Source: Dysgonomonas sp. 511 | Lineage (GTDB): Bacteria; Bacteroidota; Bacteroidia; Bacteroidales; Dysgonomonadaceae | NCBI RefSeq assembly: GCF_010501105.1 | Contig: NZ_QVMQ01000016.1 | Span: 43,403 to 107,402 of the forward strand | Direction of reading: 5' to 3' | DNA length: 64,000 nucleotides | In this document: one piece after another, positions 40,617 to 50,530 of the stretch | Numbering within the stretch: position 1 is the first letter of the stretch | Layout of the letters: every line of letters starts with the position of its first letter | Made by a program: the position numbers and the translations under genes | Notes under the pieces: generated by a model | Databases searched by the model: none | What the model saw: only the letters and a program-made list of their open reading frames with translations | What the model was told of the DNA's origin: nothing

Positions 40617-43600
40617 TTATGCTTCAGAGGTATTTACATCCGCTGCCATACGTTGATAGCTCTTATATCTCCACATTGCATTTTCCTGTGCTGCTTTGTA
40701 GAGTTCCTGAGCTTCAGAAGGGTTCGATTTTTGCAATGAAGTATAGCGAACCTCACCTCCCAGGAAGTCTTGGAACTTACTCCAATCCGGCTCTTTGCTA
40801 TCCATTGTAAATGGATTTTTGCCCTCTTCTTCCATCATTGGGTTGTAACGCCACAAATGCCAGTATCCACAAGCAACTGCTGCCTTCTCTTCATCTTGGG
40901 CATGTCCCATACCTCTACGCAATCCGTGGCTGATACATGGAGAATATGCTATAACCAAAGATGGGCCTTTATATTCTTCAGCTTCTTTGATTGCCTTCAA
41001 GCATTGCCCCTGATTAGCACCCATAGCAACCTGAGCGACATATACATATCCATAGGTAGTAGCAATCATACCAAGGTCTTTCTTCCTCACTTTCTTACCT
41101 GCGGCAGCAAATTTAGCAACTGCTGCTACCGGTGTAGATTTTGAAGATTGGCCTCCTGTATTAGAGTAAACCTCGGTATCGAGTACCAGAATGTTTACAT
41201 CTTCGCCCGAAGCGATAACATGGTCGAGACCACCGAAACCTATATCATAAGCCCAACCGTCACCTCCGAATATCCAGATAGAACGTTTGATTATATATTG
41301 TTTCAAAGAGTAAATTTCTTTGCAGTAATCGCAATTTTCTTTCTCTTTTTCCAACAACGGCATGATTTGAGCGTGCAGTTCTTTTGTTTTTTCTGCTTCA
41401 TTCTTGTTCTCAATCCACTCTTTATATAATGCTTTCAATTCAGGCGAACATTTATCGCAATCCTGAGCCTGAGTCATCAATTTAACAAGCCTGTCGCGCA
41501 TGGTCAGGTTTGCCAAAGCATATCCCATACCAAATTCAGCATTATCTTCGAACAGAGAGTTAGCCCAAGCCGGACCTTTTCCTTCTTCGTTTTTACGATA
41601 TGGTGTTGCCGGTGCAGAACCTCCGTATATTGACGAACAACCTGTTGCATTTGCAATCAACATGCGGTCGCCAAACAGTTGTGTAATTAACTTAACATAA
41701 GGGGTTTCTCCACAACCGGAACATGCTCCTGAGAACTCGAACAATGGAGTTGAGAACTGAGAGTTTTTCACATTCAGCTTAACATCAACCAAATGAGCCT
41801 TGCTCTTCACGTTCTTAACCATGAAGTCCCAATTTTTTTGCTCCTCGAACTGAGTTCCGATTTCTACCATCTTAAGAGCAGAATTACCTTTCTTGCCCGG
41901 ACAGATATCAGCACAGTTGCCGCAACCAAGACAGTCTAATACGTCTACTTGTATGCGGAATCCCATTCCTTCGAACTGTTTTCCTTGTGCTTTCAGCAAA
42001 GTTATATCCTGAGGTGCTTTTGCCTGTTCGTCGGCATCTAACACAAACGGACGGATAGTAGCGTGAGGACAAACATAGGCACATTGGTTACATTGAATAC
42101 AGTTTTCGGCATCCCAAACAGGAACGAACGCTGCAACACCACGTTTTTCGTATTCAGTTGTACCATGATCCCATGTACCGTCTTCGCGGCCTACGAATAC
42201 CGATACCGGCAGGTCGTATCCTCGTTGTGCATTTACAGGGCGGACAACTTTCTTGATAAACTCAGGTGCATCGTCTTCTTCCGGCTTGCCAATTACTACA
42301 TTAGCCCATTCTGCAGGAACTTCTACTTTTTCTACTTCAACACCGCGGTCTACAGCTGCATAGTTCTTATTTACAACGTCTTCACCTTTCTTGCCATAAG
42401 ACTTAACGATGAATTTCTTCATTTGCTCTACAGCAAGGTCGTAAGGTATTACATTGGAAATTTTGAAGAATGCTGATTGCAATATTGTATTTGTGCGTCC
42501 GCCAAGGCCAATTTCGGTAGCAATCTTCGTTGCATTGATGATATAGAAATTGATATTGTTTTCTGCCAGATATTTTTTGATGTGATCCGGTAGGTAATTG
42601 CCTACTTCTTCTTTACTCCATACAGAGTTCAAAAGGAATGTACCGCCTTTTTTCAAACCTTTAGTTACATCGTAAAGGTGAAGGTAAGCCGGAACGTGGC
42701 AAGCCACAAAGTTTGGTGTATTTACCAAATATGTAGAACGGATAGGATTGTCGCCAAAACGAAGGTGAGAAGCTGTAAATCCTCCCGACTTCTTAGAGTC
42801 GTATGCAAAATATGCCTGACAGTATTTACTTGTATTGTCACCGATAATTTTTACTGTATTTTTGTTTGCACCAACAGTACCATCCGAACCTAGTCCGTAG
42901 AATTTAGCTTCGTATGCCGACTCGTCTACTGCTACCTCCTCTTTCATAGGAAGAGACTTGAATGTAACGTCGTCGACGATACCGATAGTGAAATCGTTCT
43001 TAGGCATAGGTAACGCCAGGTTTTCGTAAACCGACATTATTTGAGCCGGAGTAGTATCTTTAGACGAAAGCCCATAAATACCACCAACGATAACCGGAGC
43101 GTTTTCTTTTCCGAAGAAGCTGTCCTTTGTATCCATGTACAATGGTTGTCCCGGTGCTCCCGGTTCTTTCGTACGGTCGAGTACTGCAATTCTTTTAGCT
43201 GTTTTAGGAATAGCACCAAGGAAAGCCTCTACTTTGAACGGACGATACAAGTGAACTGCAACCAATCCTACCTTCTCGCCTTTAGCATTCAGGTAATCAA
43301 CTGTTTCTTTGATAGCCTCTGTTACAGAACCCATAGCAATGATTACCCGGTCGGCGTCTTCTGCTCCGTAATAATCGAACAGGTTATATTTACGTCCTGT
43401 GATTTTAGATATTTCAGCAAGATACTTTTCTACTATTTCGGGTACTGCATCGTAGAATTTATTAGCAGCTTCGCGCGACTGGAAGTAGATATCATCATTT
43501 TGAGCTGTTCCGCGAGTAACCGGATTTTCAGGATTCAAAGCTCTTTGACGGAATTCAGCCAAAGCTTTTTGGTCGATCAATGGGATAAGATCTTCTTGAT

Positions 43601-44165
43601 CCATCTCCTCTACCTTTTGAATTTCGTGAGAGGTACGGAAACCGTCGAATATATTCATAAACGGAATACGGGCTTCGAGGGTAGCCAGATGAGGCACGGC
43701 CGACAAGTCCATAACTTCCTGCACCGAACCGGAGAAGAACATTGCAAATCCTGTTTGACGTGCTGCCATTACGTCTTGGTGGTCGCCAAATATAGAAAGT
43801 GCCTGAGCTGCAAGAGCACGAGCTGAAATATGGAATACGCTAGGAAGAAGTTCCCCTGCAATTTTATACATATTAGGAATCATCAACAACAGACCTTGCG
43901 AAGCTGTATATGTAGTTGTCAACGCTCCGGCCTGCAACGAACCGTGTACTGCTCCGGCAGCACCTGCTTCCGATTGCATTTCCTGCACTCTCAATACTTC
44001 GCCGAATATATTCTTACGTCCGGCGGCAGCCCATTCATCAACGTATTCAGCCATAGTTGACGACGGGGTGATAGGGTAAATCGAGGCTACTTCGCTGAAC
44101 ATATATGAGATATGTGCAGCGGCCTGATTTCCGTCACATGTTAAAAATTTCTTTTGTTTTGCCAT
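40617..44165 (-). CDS. nifJ: Pyruvate:ferredoxin (flavodoxin) oxidoreductase
   Basis: Oxidises pyruvate to acetyl-CoA and CO2 while reducing ferredoxin, the anaerobic entry to acetate and acetyl-CoA. The single-chain 1182-residue form has domains in the standard order: N-terminal pyruvate-binding (YPITPSSTMAEYVDEWAA near residue 35), a gamma domain, a ferredoxin domain with two [4Fe-4S] motifs CIQCNQCAYVCP and CLGCGNCADICP (about 700-770), and the TPP-binding part (SGACSGCGETPYVKLI; F-G-D-R-M-L-I-A-N-A-T-G-C-S; G-G-D-G-W-A-Y-D-I-G). Monocistronic with a clear terminator. Confidence 0.97.
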   Translation of the reverse strand: MAKQKKFLTCDGNQAAAHISYMFSEVASIYPITPSSTMAEYVDEWAAAGRKNIFGEVLRVQEMQSEAGAAGAVHGSLQAGALTTTYTASQGLLLMIPNMYKIAGELLPSVFHISARALAAQALSIFGDHQDVMAARQTGFAMFFSGSVQEVMDLSAVPHLATLEARIPFMNIFDGFRTSHEIQKVEEMDQEDLIPLIDQKALAEFRQRALNPENPVTRGTAQNDDIYFQSREAANKFYDAVPEIVEKYLAEISKITGRKYNLFDYYGAEDADRVIIAMGSVTEAIKETVDYLNAKGEKVGLVAVHLYRPFKVEAFLGAIPKTAKRIAVLDRTKEPGAPGQPLYMDTKDSFFGKENAPVIVGGIYGLSSKDTTPAQIMSVYENLALPMPKNDFTIGIVDDVTFKSLPMKEEVAVDESAYEAKFYGLGSDGTVGANKNTVKIIGDNTSKYCQAYFAYDSKKSGGFTASHLRFGDNPIRSTYLVNTPNFVACHVPAYLHLYDVTKGLKKGGTFLLNSVWSKEEVGNYLPDHIKKYLAENNINFYIINATKIATEIGLGGRTNTILQSAFFKISNVIPYDLAVEQMKKFIVKSYGKKGEDVVNKNYAAVDRGVEVEKVEVPAEWANVVIGKPEEDDAPEFIKKVVRPVNAQRGYDLPVSVFVGREDGTWDHGTTEYEKRGVAAFVPVWDAENCIQCNQCAYVCPHATIRPFVLDADEQAKAPQDITLLKAQGKQFEGMGFRIQVDVLDCLGCGNCADICPGKKGNSALKMVEIGTQFEEQKNWDFMVKNVKSKAHLVDVKLNVKNSQFSTPLFEFSGACSGCGETPYVKLITQLFGDRMLIANATGCSSIYGGSAPATPYRKNEEGKGPAWANSLFEDNAEFGMGYALANLTMRDRLVKLMTQAQDCDKCSPELKALYKEWIENKNEAEKTKELHAQIMPLLEKEKENCDYCKEIYSLKQYIIKRSIWIFGGDGWAYDIGFGGLDHVIASGEDVNILVLDTEVYSNTGGQSSKSTPVAAVAKFAAAGKKVRKKDLGMIATTYGYVYVAQVAMGANQGQCLKAIKEAEEYKGPSLVIAYSPCISHGLRRGMGHAQDEEKAAVACGYWHLWRYNPMMEEEGKNPFTMDSKEPDWSKFQDFLGGEVRYTSLQKSNPSEAQELYKAAQENAMWRYKSYQRMAADVNTSEA

Positions 44166-44259
44166 ACTTTTAGTATTTGTTGATTTACTTTCTTTAATTG
44201 ACCTATATATAATCGAAACAAGGCTAGCCTTGCCTCATTTGATTTGATTGCAGCGCCAG

Positions 44260-45450
44260 TTAATACAGGAAGCCGAACAGCCAGAGTGGAATAATATTTT
44301 TCTCGCCTTTCTCCAGTGTCCCCACCGCATAAAGTGTATCAGGCTTATTTTTACCTCTTCCTTTATTTCCTTCTATCTTAAATTTATATTTCTTCCCGTT
44401 ATTCTCTACTATGAAACTACCCTCTTTTGCGCCTTTGTTCAACTTGCTGTCGCTATGGTGTATCTGGTTGTAAAAGAATGTTTCTCTCAATGCCTGATCT
44501 TCTACCGGATCCATTTTCAGGGGGAACATCAGGTTTGTATTGTGCATATATACCAAATCCGGTTTTTTGGGAAATTCATCCCCTTCGCTATACAGCATAT
44601 TTATCAAACGGGCACTTTTCAGGTATTCCAGATAATTGGTAACTGTAGCTCTTGATATTTCGCAATCTATACTCAACTGGCTGATATTAGGCTTACCCGG
44701 CGCAAACTGGGAAATAAGGTAAAGCAATTTCCTCATCTTAGGCAGGTATGCCTGCTCTATTTGCCTGATGGAAAGAACATCGACCTCAAGCATCATATTT
44801 ACCGTTTTCAGCAGGTTTTCCGAAAAATTCCTCTTTTCCAGGAAAAATGGGTAATAGCCATGATGCATATACGACCACAAATGATCGAGTGGGTTTACCT
44901 GTGTACAAATATCTTCGGCTATACGATGATGATTCTCTATGATGTCTTCCAGCGTATAATGCTTAAACTTTTTGTCGAGTATGGTATTCAGAAACTCACG
45001 GAACGAAAAGCCGCGCAGGTTATAAACCTTTACTATCGAAGATAACTCTTCGTCGCGCCCAAGTTTCATCACGGTAGAACCCGAAAAAACGATCTTCAAA
45101 TGCGGAAACCGTTCATAGCAAATCCTCAACTCTTTCGACCAATTGGGATACTTATATACCTGATCCAGCAACAATGTTTTCCCTCCCCGTTCGACAAACT
45201 CTTTTGCAAAACTGGTCAGAGAGCGCACCGTAAAGTAGAACTGGTTCATATTGATATAAAGGCAATCTCTGCGGTCGAGATTAAAATATTGCTTTGCATA
45301 TTGAAGCAGGAATGTTGTTTTCCCGACTCCACGCGTGCCTTTTATAGCAATCAAACGTTGAGACCAATCAATTTGATTCATTAACAACCTGGGAATCAAC
45401 CCATCAAGGTGTTCTACTAAATACCTATGTGTACGAAAAAAAGGTTCCAC
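44260..45450 (-). CDS. AAA ATPase of the DUF4143-type family
   Basis: A ~396-residue ATPase. Walker A KGTRGVGKTTFL lies near residue 38-49. The Walker B region reads LLLDQVYKYPNW, whereas this family usually has D-E there, so the catalytic glutamate is Gln. A sensor-like V-F-S-G-S-T and the family's L-R-G-F-S-F-R-E-F-L follow. The C-terminal half has a winged-helix segment (NISQLSIDCEISRATVTNYL) and the DUF4143-like end. The start is GTG at 45450; no ATG occurs before residue 24. The family is common in Bacteroidales but its role is unclear. It stands alone. Confidence 0.75.
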   Translation of the reverse strand: MEPFFRTHRYLVEHLDGLIPRLLMNQIDWSQRLIAIKGTRGVGKTTFLLQYAKQYFNLDRRDCLYINMNQFYFTVRSLTSFAKEFVERGGKTLLLDQVYKYPNWSKELRICYERFPHLKIVFSGSTVMKLGRDEELSSIVKVYNLRGFSFREFLNTILDKKFKHYTLEDIIENHHRIAEDICTQVNPLDHLWSYMHHGYYPFFLEKRNFSENLLKTVNMMLEVDVLSIRQIEQAYLPKMRKLLYLISQFAPGKPNISQLSIDCEISRATVTNYLEYLKSARLINMLYSEGDEFPKKPDLVYMHNTNLMFPLKMDPVEDQALRETFFYNQIHHSDSKLNKGAKEGSFIVENNGKKYKFKIEGNKGRGKNKPDTLYAVGTLEKGEKNIIPLWLFGFLY

Positions 45451-45669
45451 AAATTTTTGCTATATTAAACTCGACGAAGATACTCTTTTTTCATGGCATT
45501 GCAAAGTACAGATAGCAAATTTAATCATTATTTTCGCAAAAAATGGAAGAAATAATAAATATCGGTATTATAACTATCACTAAAATAGATTAGGACAAAA
45601 TATAAATCAATATTATCAAAAATAGATTTTTTAGATAGAAAATTCTAAATCGGATTCGGAGAGGAATAA

Positions 45670-46482
45670 TTATTTATAATATTTATCGTACAGGCTTTTA
45701 TACTGTTTTGTATTCTTTACCTGCTTTATCCAGACATTCATAGAGTCGAGCAAAACCGGCGACTTATCGCTTACCGCCCACGCTTCGAGATGGGTAAAAC
45801 CTATAAGCGTAGTATAATCAATTTCGGGCAACGAACGGGCTACTCTGGCTGCAATCATCTCGTCGCATACAGCAAAATCTATATCTTTGGCAGCCACCAT
45901 CATTACTAGCTGCTCAGCCCCGTACAGTTTGTCTTCTTCGATATAAATCGTATCGCCTATTTCGTGCGAAAGGTTGTTTATCCGCAATATTGCAGGCGAA
46001 TTGAGTGGGACATACAATGTCTTTTTAGCTAAGGCCAGATGGCTGCGAAGTGGTTCTACTCCATCATTAAATTCTTTTTTGCGTTGCACGAGTACCTGAC
46101 GGTTTTCGGTAACAGGTTCGGTAAAGCGCAACGACTCCCGCAATTCCGACGTTATTGGTATATTGCGTACAAGCACGTCATACTTACCAGATTGAAGCCC
46201 TTCTATGCTTTTATCCAGACTGGATTCCAACAACACCTCAACCCTGAGAGGAATACGGGATTTCAGTAGCCGAAGTAATTCGTAGTTGAACCCTGCAATT
46301 GTGTCTCCGGATACATAGTAACCAACCGGGCTATAATCGGTAACGACCTTCAAGACTCCGGCCTTTTCTATTTGCGCAAAATCTTTAGGTTCCTTATTCT
46401 TCCCTATTGCCACCCATAAGGCTACAAACATTACGAGAATAGGTGAAAACATCAAGAAATAAAGACTTTTTTTCTTTTTCAT
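45670..46482 (-). CDS. Membrane-anchored family 3 solute-binding protein
   Basis: A short cytosolic K-K-K-K and a membrane helix (FLMFSPILVMFVALWVA) are followed by a periplasmic amino-acid-binding fold of SBP family 3: LKVVTDYSPVGYY, I-A-G-F-N-Y-E-L-L-R-L-L, I-E-G-L-Q-S-G-K-Y-D-V-L-V-R, F-T-E-P-V. It has no lytic-transglycosylase domain, so it resembles only the N-terminal half of MltF. No ABC permease is nearby. A ligand sensor role is one possibility. The putative porin gene lies 14 bp upstream, suggesting an operon. Confidence 0.75.
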   Translation of the reverse strand: MKKKKSLYFLMFSPILVMFVALWVAIGKNKEPKDFAQIEKAGVLKVVTDYSPVGYYVSGDTIAGFNYELLRLLKSRIPLRVEVLLESSLDKSIEGLQSGKYDVLVRNIPITSELRESLRFTEPVTENRQVLVQRKKEFNDGVEPLRSHLALAKKTLYVPLNSPAILRINNLSHEIGDTIYIEEDKLYGAEQLVMMVAAKDIDFAVCDEMIAARVARSLPEIDYTTLIGFTHLEAWAVSDKSPVLLDSMNVWIKQVKNTKQYKSLYDKYYK

Positions 46483-46496
46483 AGCCGATAAATGGT

Positions 46497-48569
46497 TTAA
46501 TTGTTAAACTGCCACGATATACCCATTTTCAGTATGCTCGGATTGACCGGATAACGGAACAAAGAGAAAGATTCTGCATTACCCATGCCATTCAAAGCAT
46601 TGTAATACATAATGAAGAAACGCGTATATTTAAGGTGCAGGTTTGCATATGCAGTAACTAGTGGGAAACCGCCCAATTTCATTTCATCCTGGTTGTAAAA
46701 CTGCATAGTCAACGGCTCGTAACCAGACATATAATATTTGGAATGATAGCGAACATCGCCACCAAGCTGCACTGTGAGCACTTTTGCTATCTTTGTTTGC
46801 AAGTATATGTTTGAGTATGCACTTATAGTAGGCAAAGGAATTACCTCATCTTTCGATGTTTTCTGGAATACGAGTTGATTATCCCAATGGAATATGCCTG
46901 CCTTGAAATTCTGGTCGAGCCTCAAAGCTACCACCTGCACACTACCCGAGTGCTGGGCGATAAGCCTGTTTGCACCGTAATATATATAATTCTGGATATT
47001 TTCTACGCCTCCGCTTATTTTAGTCGACGAAAACGAAAATTCAGGGAATACTATTTCACCGCCAACATATACTCTACGGGTATCATCAAGCCCTAGGTTT
47101 GACCAGTTCCAATACTTTGTCGAAAAATTATTCTGAAAAAAGTTCGGGCTAATATTTTTTATGTAAGCATTCGCTTTTGCCGAAACCTGCTTGCCAAAAA
47201 GATTAAGCATGGTAGAAACCTCGCCTTCCGCTTTGAAATCACTATTTAAGAAGTCTTTTTCGACAGTAGCCCTATAGCGAAGATATTTTCCTTTTTGCTT
47301 GGATAATACACCTCCTACTATCAAGGCATCTTCGCTCTCGCGCCCTCGCAATCCGGGTATAGCACCAGGTATAGAGTATTTCCTCATATCGTATTCTACA
47401 AAGGCAGTAAGCCCGAATTTCATCCAGTTGCGGAAACCTTCGTTCATCGCCAGCGCGAAAGTATTCTTGAATGAATAATATGACATGAAATCGTTTATGG
47501 TTTCCATATATTTTACACCAGAAACATCTTCCCCGTTAAAATTATATGGAATATATAAACCATCTAAATTGCCATCGTCGGACGTAATACGTCTGCGTTG
47601 GTCTGTATAATGCGTAGTAAGAATTGCACTTGCCAGAGGAACATAGTTCTCTTTCTTGCGCCAAGCCATTGTAGTATCGTTCACCGCATATTGCTCCATA
47701 TCGTTGCCTAAATCGTAACGATTGGTAACATAGAAATGCCGCCCCCGCATTTTATTTTTGGTATTCTCCATACGGGTGGGAATCACTTTGGTATCGCCAT
47801 TATAATTGTAACCCTGGCTTATTTGCTCCAGATCGGGATTGGTAATGAATAAAGTATCTTTTATACCTCCATTTTCTATATTGGTGAAGTTGTTGTTGTG
47901 AAAAAAGGCATGCATCTTATATTTATCACCTATATAACTGGCTGTAAAATCGTAGCTTATCTGTTTATTAGACAAAGAATTATAGTAACCTCTGGAATAA
48001 AGGTAATCGAAATCGAACCCTACATTCAGCTTTTTATTCAGGTTCATAGACAATACGGTCTGCAAACGCTGCTCGGCAGACTTACCGCCGCCACCTGTCT
48101 GGTATTTGGCATTAGAGTATGGAATCTTTGTATTGAGGAATTCCTGGTCTTCCGGATTCTTTCGCCACAGGTACATGGCATCCAGAAAATTGAAACGAGA
48201 TGGTTCGGGACGATCGAAAAAGATCTTCGATTGAGCGGGCGAACCCACATTTCCCAAATATCCCATAGCTACGCCCTGCCCATCGACAAGCGAGCTTTGA
48301 TGAAAATTGTACAATACTGTATCGCGTGGCACAAAAATACGCTCGCCCAAACGCGGAGTTATTTTCCATGCATAGATATTGGGGACATCTACATGAGTTG
48401 TATCTATTTTAGTTTCACTCTTGGGGAACAACTGCTTCTCGACCGGCAACGAATCTGCGGCCATAGCCTCAGCCTTCTGCGAAGGCCTTCTCGGCGCCCT
48501 TTGCTGCGCCTGAACAACCTGACAAGCAACCGCAAATAAAAAGAATGCTAATAGTATATATTTTTTCAT
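46497..48569 (-). CDS. Putative porin (Bacteroidetes Porin_10-like)
   Basis: A large outer-membrane barrel of ~690 residues. A signal peptide M-K-K-Y-I-L-L-A-F-F-L-F-A ends in V-Q-A-Q-Q-R-A. A proline-rich N-terminal stretch is followed by strands with alternating aromatic residues over the rest (D-F-D-Y-L-Y-S-R-G-Y-Y, Y-D-F-T-A-S-Y-I, G-H-F-Y-V-T-N-R-Y-D-L), ending W-Q-F-N-N. The conserved H-T-Y-T-D-like element reads LTTHYTDQRRR. The substrate is unknown. The -7 element ends only ~6 nt before the ATG at 48569, so the mRNA may be leaderless. Confidence 0.8.
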   Translation of the reverse strand: MKKYILLAFFLFAVACQVVQAQQRAPRRPSQKAEAMAADSLPVEKQLFPKSETKIDTTHVDVPNIYAWKITPRLGERIFVPRDTVLYNFHQSSLVDGQGVAMGYLGNVGSPAQSKIFFDRPEPSRFNFLDAMYLWRKNPEDQEFLNTKIPYSNAKYQTGGGGKSAEQRLQTVLSMNLNKKLNVGFDFDYLYSRGYYNSLSNKQISYDFTASYIGDKYKMHAFFHNNNFTNIENGGIKDTLFITNPDLEQISQGYNYNGDTKVIPTRMENTKNKMRGRHFYVTNRYDLGNDMEQYAVNDTTMAWRKKENYVPLASAILTTHYTDQRRRITSDDGNLDGLYIPYNFNGEDVSGVKYMETINDFMSYYSFKNTFALAMNEGFRNWMKFGLTAFVEYDMRKYSIPGAIPGLRGRESEDALIVGGVLSKQKGKYLRYRATVEKDFLNSDFKAEGEVSTMLNLFGKQVSAKANAYIKNISPNFFQNNFSTKYWNWSNLGLDDTRRVYVGGEIVFPEFSFSSTKISGGVENIQNYIYYGANRLIAQHSGSVQVVALRLDQNFKAGIFHWDNQLVFQKTSKDEVIPLPTISAYSNIYLQTKIAKVLTVQLGGDVRYHSKYYMSGYEPLTMQFYNQDEMKLGGFPLVTAYANLHLKYTRFFIMYYNALNGMGNAESFSLFRYPVNPSILKMGISWQFNN

Positions 48570-48574
48570 CGGTG

Positions 48575-48582
48575 CAAACTTA
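48575..48582 (-). promoter_or_regulatory. -7 element of putative porin gene
   Basis: TAAGTTTG on the minus strand, then CACCG and the ATG. This spacing excludes an upstream in-frame ATG at 48587. Confidence 0.55.
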
Positions 48583-48667
48583 CACAAAAAATGAAAAATG
48601 AGACGTTAATCTTTCTATAAATAACAGGTTAGACCTGCAATTTATTGCCCCAGACTTATTCTCCTTA

Positions 48668-49783
48668 TCAAATCATGCCTTTGGTAGAAGGTAGTTCGTA
48701 GTTGAATATATCGCGTTTTTTAGCCATTTTTATAGCTCTTGCCAATGCCTTGAAGATGCCTTCTATTTTGTGATGTTCGTTTGCTCCTTCTGCTTTTATA
48801 TTCAAATTCATTTTGGACGCATCGCTCAATGATTTGAAAAAGTGCAGAAACATTTCGGTGGGCATATCTCCTACCCTTTCGCGGTGGAACTCGGCATCCC
48901 ATACCAGCCACGGACGTCCTCCGAAATCGAGGGCTACACTGCACAGGCAATCGTCCATCGGCAAACTGTAGCCATAGCGTTCGATGCCTCTTTTATCGCC
49001 CAGAGCCATATGTAATGCTTCGCCTAATGCCAGAGCAGTATCTTCTATAGTGTGGTGTTCGTCTACATCGAGGTCGCCTTTTACGCTGATAGTCAAATCC
49101 ATACCGGCATGCTTACCTATTTGCTCTAGCATATGGTCGAAAAAGCCCAATCCTGTAGATATATCGCAACTGCCTTTGCCATCCAGATTAAGGGATATAT
49201 AGATATCCGTTTCCTTCGTTGTGCGCTTAACTTCGGCTTTTCGTTCCCCGGCAAAGAGAAATTCGCTTATGGCATCCCAATCTGTAGACTGTAATGCACA
49301 AACATCCTTTAGTTCGATAGGAATTTCTACATCTTCCCGAAGAAAAATGGCTTTTGCTCCCAGATTTTTAGCCAATTCTACATCTGTCAGGCGGTCGCCG
49401 ATAACAAACGAATGAGCCAGATCATAATCTTCTGTAAGGTACTTACCCAGCATTCCTGTACGGGGTTTACGGGTAGGCGCATTATCTTCAGGAAAACTTC
49501 TGTCGATAAGAATATCATCGAAAGTAATGTCTTCGCCCTGCAATGTTTTCATCATCAGGTTATGAACAGGCCAGAAAGTATATTCAGGAAAAGAATCTGT
49601 ACCCAACCCATCCTGATTGGTAACCATTACAAATTCGAAATCCAGATTTTTGCGGATAAAATATAAGTTACGGATTACTTTGGGATAAAACTCCAGTTTG
49701 CCGTAACCATCTAGTTGGTAATCAATTGGCGGTTCTACTACTATTGTACCATCACGATCTATAAATAATGCTCTTTTTTTCAT
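48668..49783 (-). CDS. hisB: Bifunctional histidinol-phosphatase / imidazoleglycerol-phosphate dehydratase
   Basis: Catalyses two histidine steps. The N-terminal HAD-type phosphatase (about residues 1-170) has F-I-D-R-D-G-T-I, the T-N-Q-D segment, and V-I-G-D-R-L-T-D-V. The C-terminal dehydratase (about 180-371) has [19 protein letters not shown] and, later, [10 protein letters not shown], supplying the metal-binding His and Glu. The fused arrangement is as in enterobacteria and other Bacteroidetes. Last histidine gene of the operon; the passenger lipoprotein gene ends 15 bp downstream. Confidence 0.96.
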   Translation of the reverse strand: MKKRALFIDRDGTIVVEPPIDYQLDGYGKLEFYPKVIRNLYFIRKNLDFEFVMVTNQDGLGTDSFPEYTFWPVHNLMMKTLQGEDITFDDILIDRSFPEDNAPTRKPRTGMLGKYLTEDYDLAHSFVIGDRLTDVELAKNLGAKAIFLREDVEIPIELKDVCALQSTDWDAISEFLFAGERKAEVKRTTKETDIYISLNLDGKGSCDISTGLGFFDHMLEQIGKHAGMDLTISVKGDLDVDEHHTIEDTALALGEALHMALGDKRGIERYGYSLPMDDCLCSVALDFGGRPWLVWDAEFHRERVGDMPTEMFLHFFKSLSDASKMNLNIKAEGANEHHKIEGIFKALARAIKMAKKRDIFNYELPSTKGMI

Positions 49784-49798
49784 TTGTATAAATTTATC

Positions 49799-50530
49799 TT
49801 AATCGGTAGTAATAATACCCCTTTGTTTTATATCATAATCGAAATAGGTTATGTCAGGCCTATTATCTAAATAATAAGTATAATAGCCATTATATTTACT
49901 ATTGCATACCCTTATAAAATACTCCTGCATATTGTATCCGGTAATAATATAAGTATCATTATCGAGCCAAAATGCAGCTTCGGCAAATTCGCTTGCACCC
50001 ATCCACAATACCATATTGTCCGTCTTATCTTTTCTGTCAGTCAGGTAAATCTCCTGACAATCGTCGCCTCCTTCATAGTAGTATTTACCATCTTCCTTAT
50101 TTCTGAATACACCGGAGGTTTCTCGTATGTTCAGGTATTTCTGCCTATTGGGAGAATAGTCGTAGAGAATAGGGTTGTAGACATTGTCAATAGCTTCGTC
50201 ATACCCGCGATAATGTATGGATGCTGTGTCCGGTTCTACAGACGGATAAGAAGAAACATCTACCAAAACCCCTCTGAATGCATATATATCCAGTTTGTAG
50301 TATTTGAGCCATTTGCTGATGGCTGACTTTATTTTATCCGCATTTTTTTTATCTATAAGAGGCAACTCGGGATCGGGATCAACTTCTTTTTCCTTTAATG
50401 AAAGTTCATTTTCTTGCAATAAACCAGGTACTTCAAGTTTTACAAAGTCTTTATTAGCATTACTACATGATAATGAAGATATAAGAAAAGATAAAAAAAC
50501 AAATAATATAATTCTATTCATAGCAGTCAT
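49799..50530 (-). CDS. Lipoprotein passenger in the his operon (paralogue 2)
   Basis: Unknown family. A signal peptide with lipobox S-L-S-C sits near residue 20, and the rest is a ~220-residue exported body. It is clearly related to its neighbour: K-W-L-K-Y-Y-K-L-D-I here versus A-W-L-R-Y-Y-S-L-D-I there, Y-D-Y-S-P-N-R-Q-K versus Y-A-F-S-P-D-R-S-K, A-F-W-L-D-N-D versus V-F-W-I-N-N-N, and R-P-D near the end of both. Its ATG overlaps the neighbour's TGA (ATGA), so it is translationally coupled within the histidine operon. Confidence 0.65.
   Translation of the reverse strand: MTAMNRIILFVFLSFLISSLSCSNANKDFVKLEVPGLLQENELSLKEKEVDPDPELPLIDKKNADKIKSAISKWLKYYKLDIYAFRGVLVDVSSYPSVEPDTASIHYRGYDEAIDNVYNPILYDYSPNRQKYLNIRETSGVFRNKEDGKYYYEGGDDCQEIYLTDRKDKTDNMVLWMGASEFAEAAFWLDNDTYIITGYNMQEYFIRVCNSKYNGYYTYYLDNRPDITYFDYDIKQRGIITTD

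Noticed and set aside
43041-43826. 261-codon frame opposite the pyruvate oxidoreductase gene
   Set aside because: Shadow of codon bias in nifJ; cysteine/phenylalanine-rich with no recognizable fold.
45670-46482. MltF lytic transglycosylase
   Set aside because: Only the solute-binding half is present; no transglycosylase domain before the stop.
48569-48587. Upstream start of the porin (MCKFAP...)
   Set aside because: It overlaps the -7 element, so it would not be in the transcript; ATG at 48569 begins a normal signal peptide.
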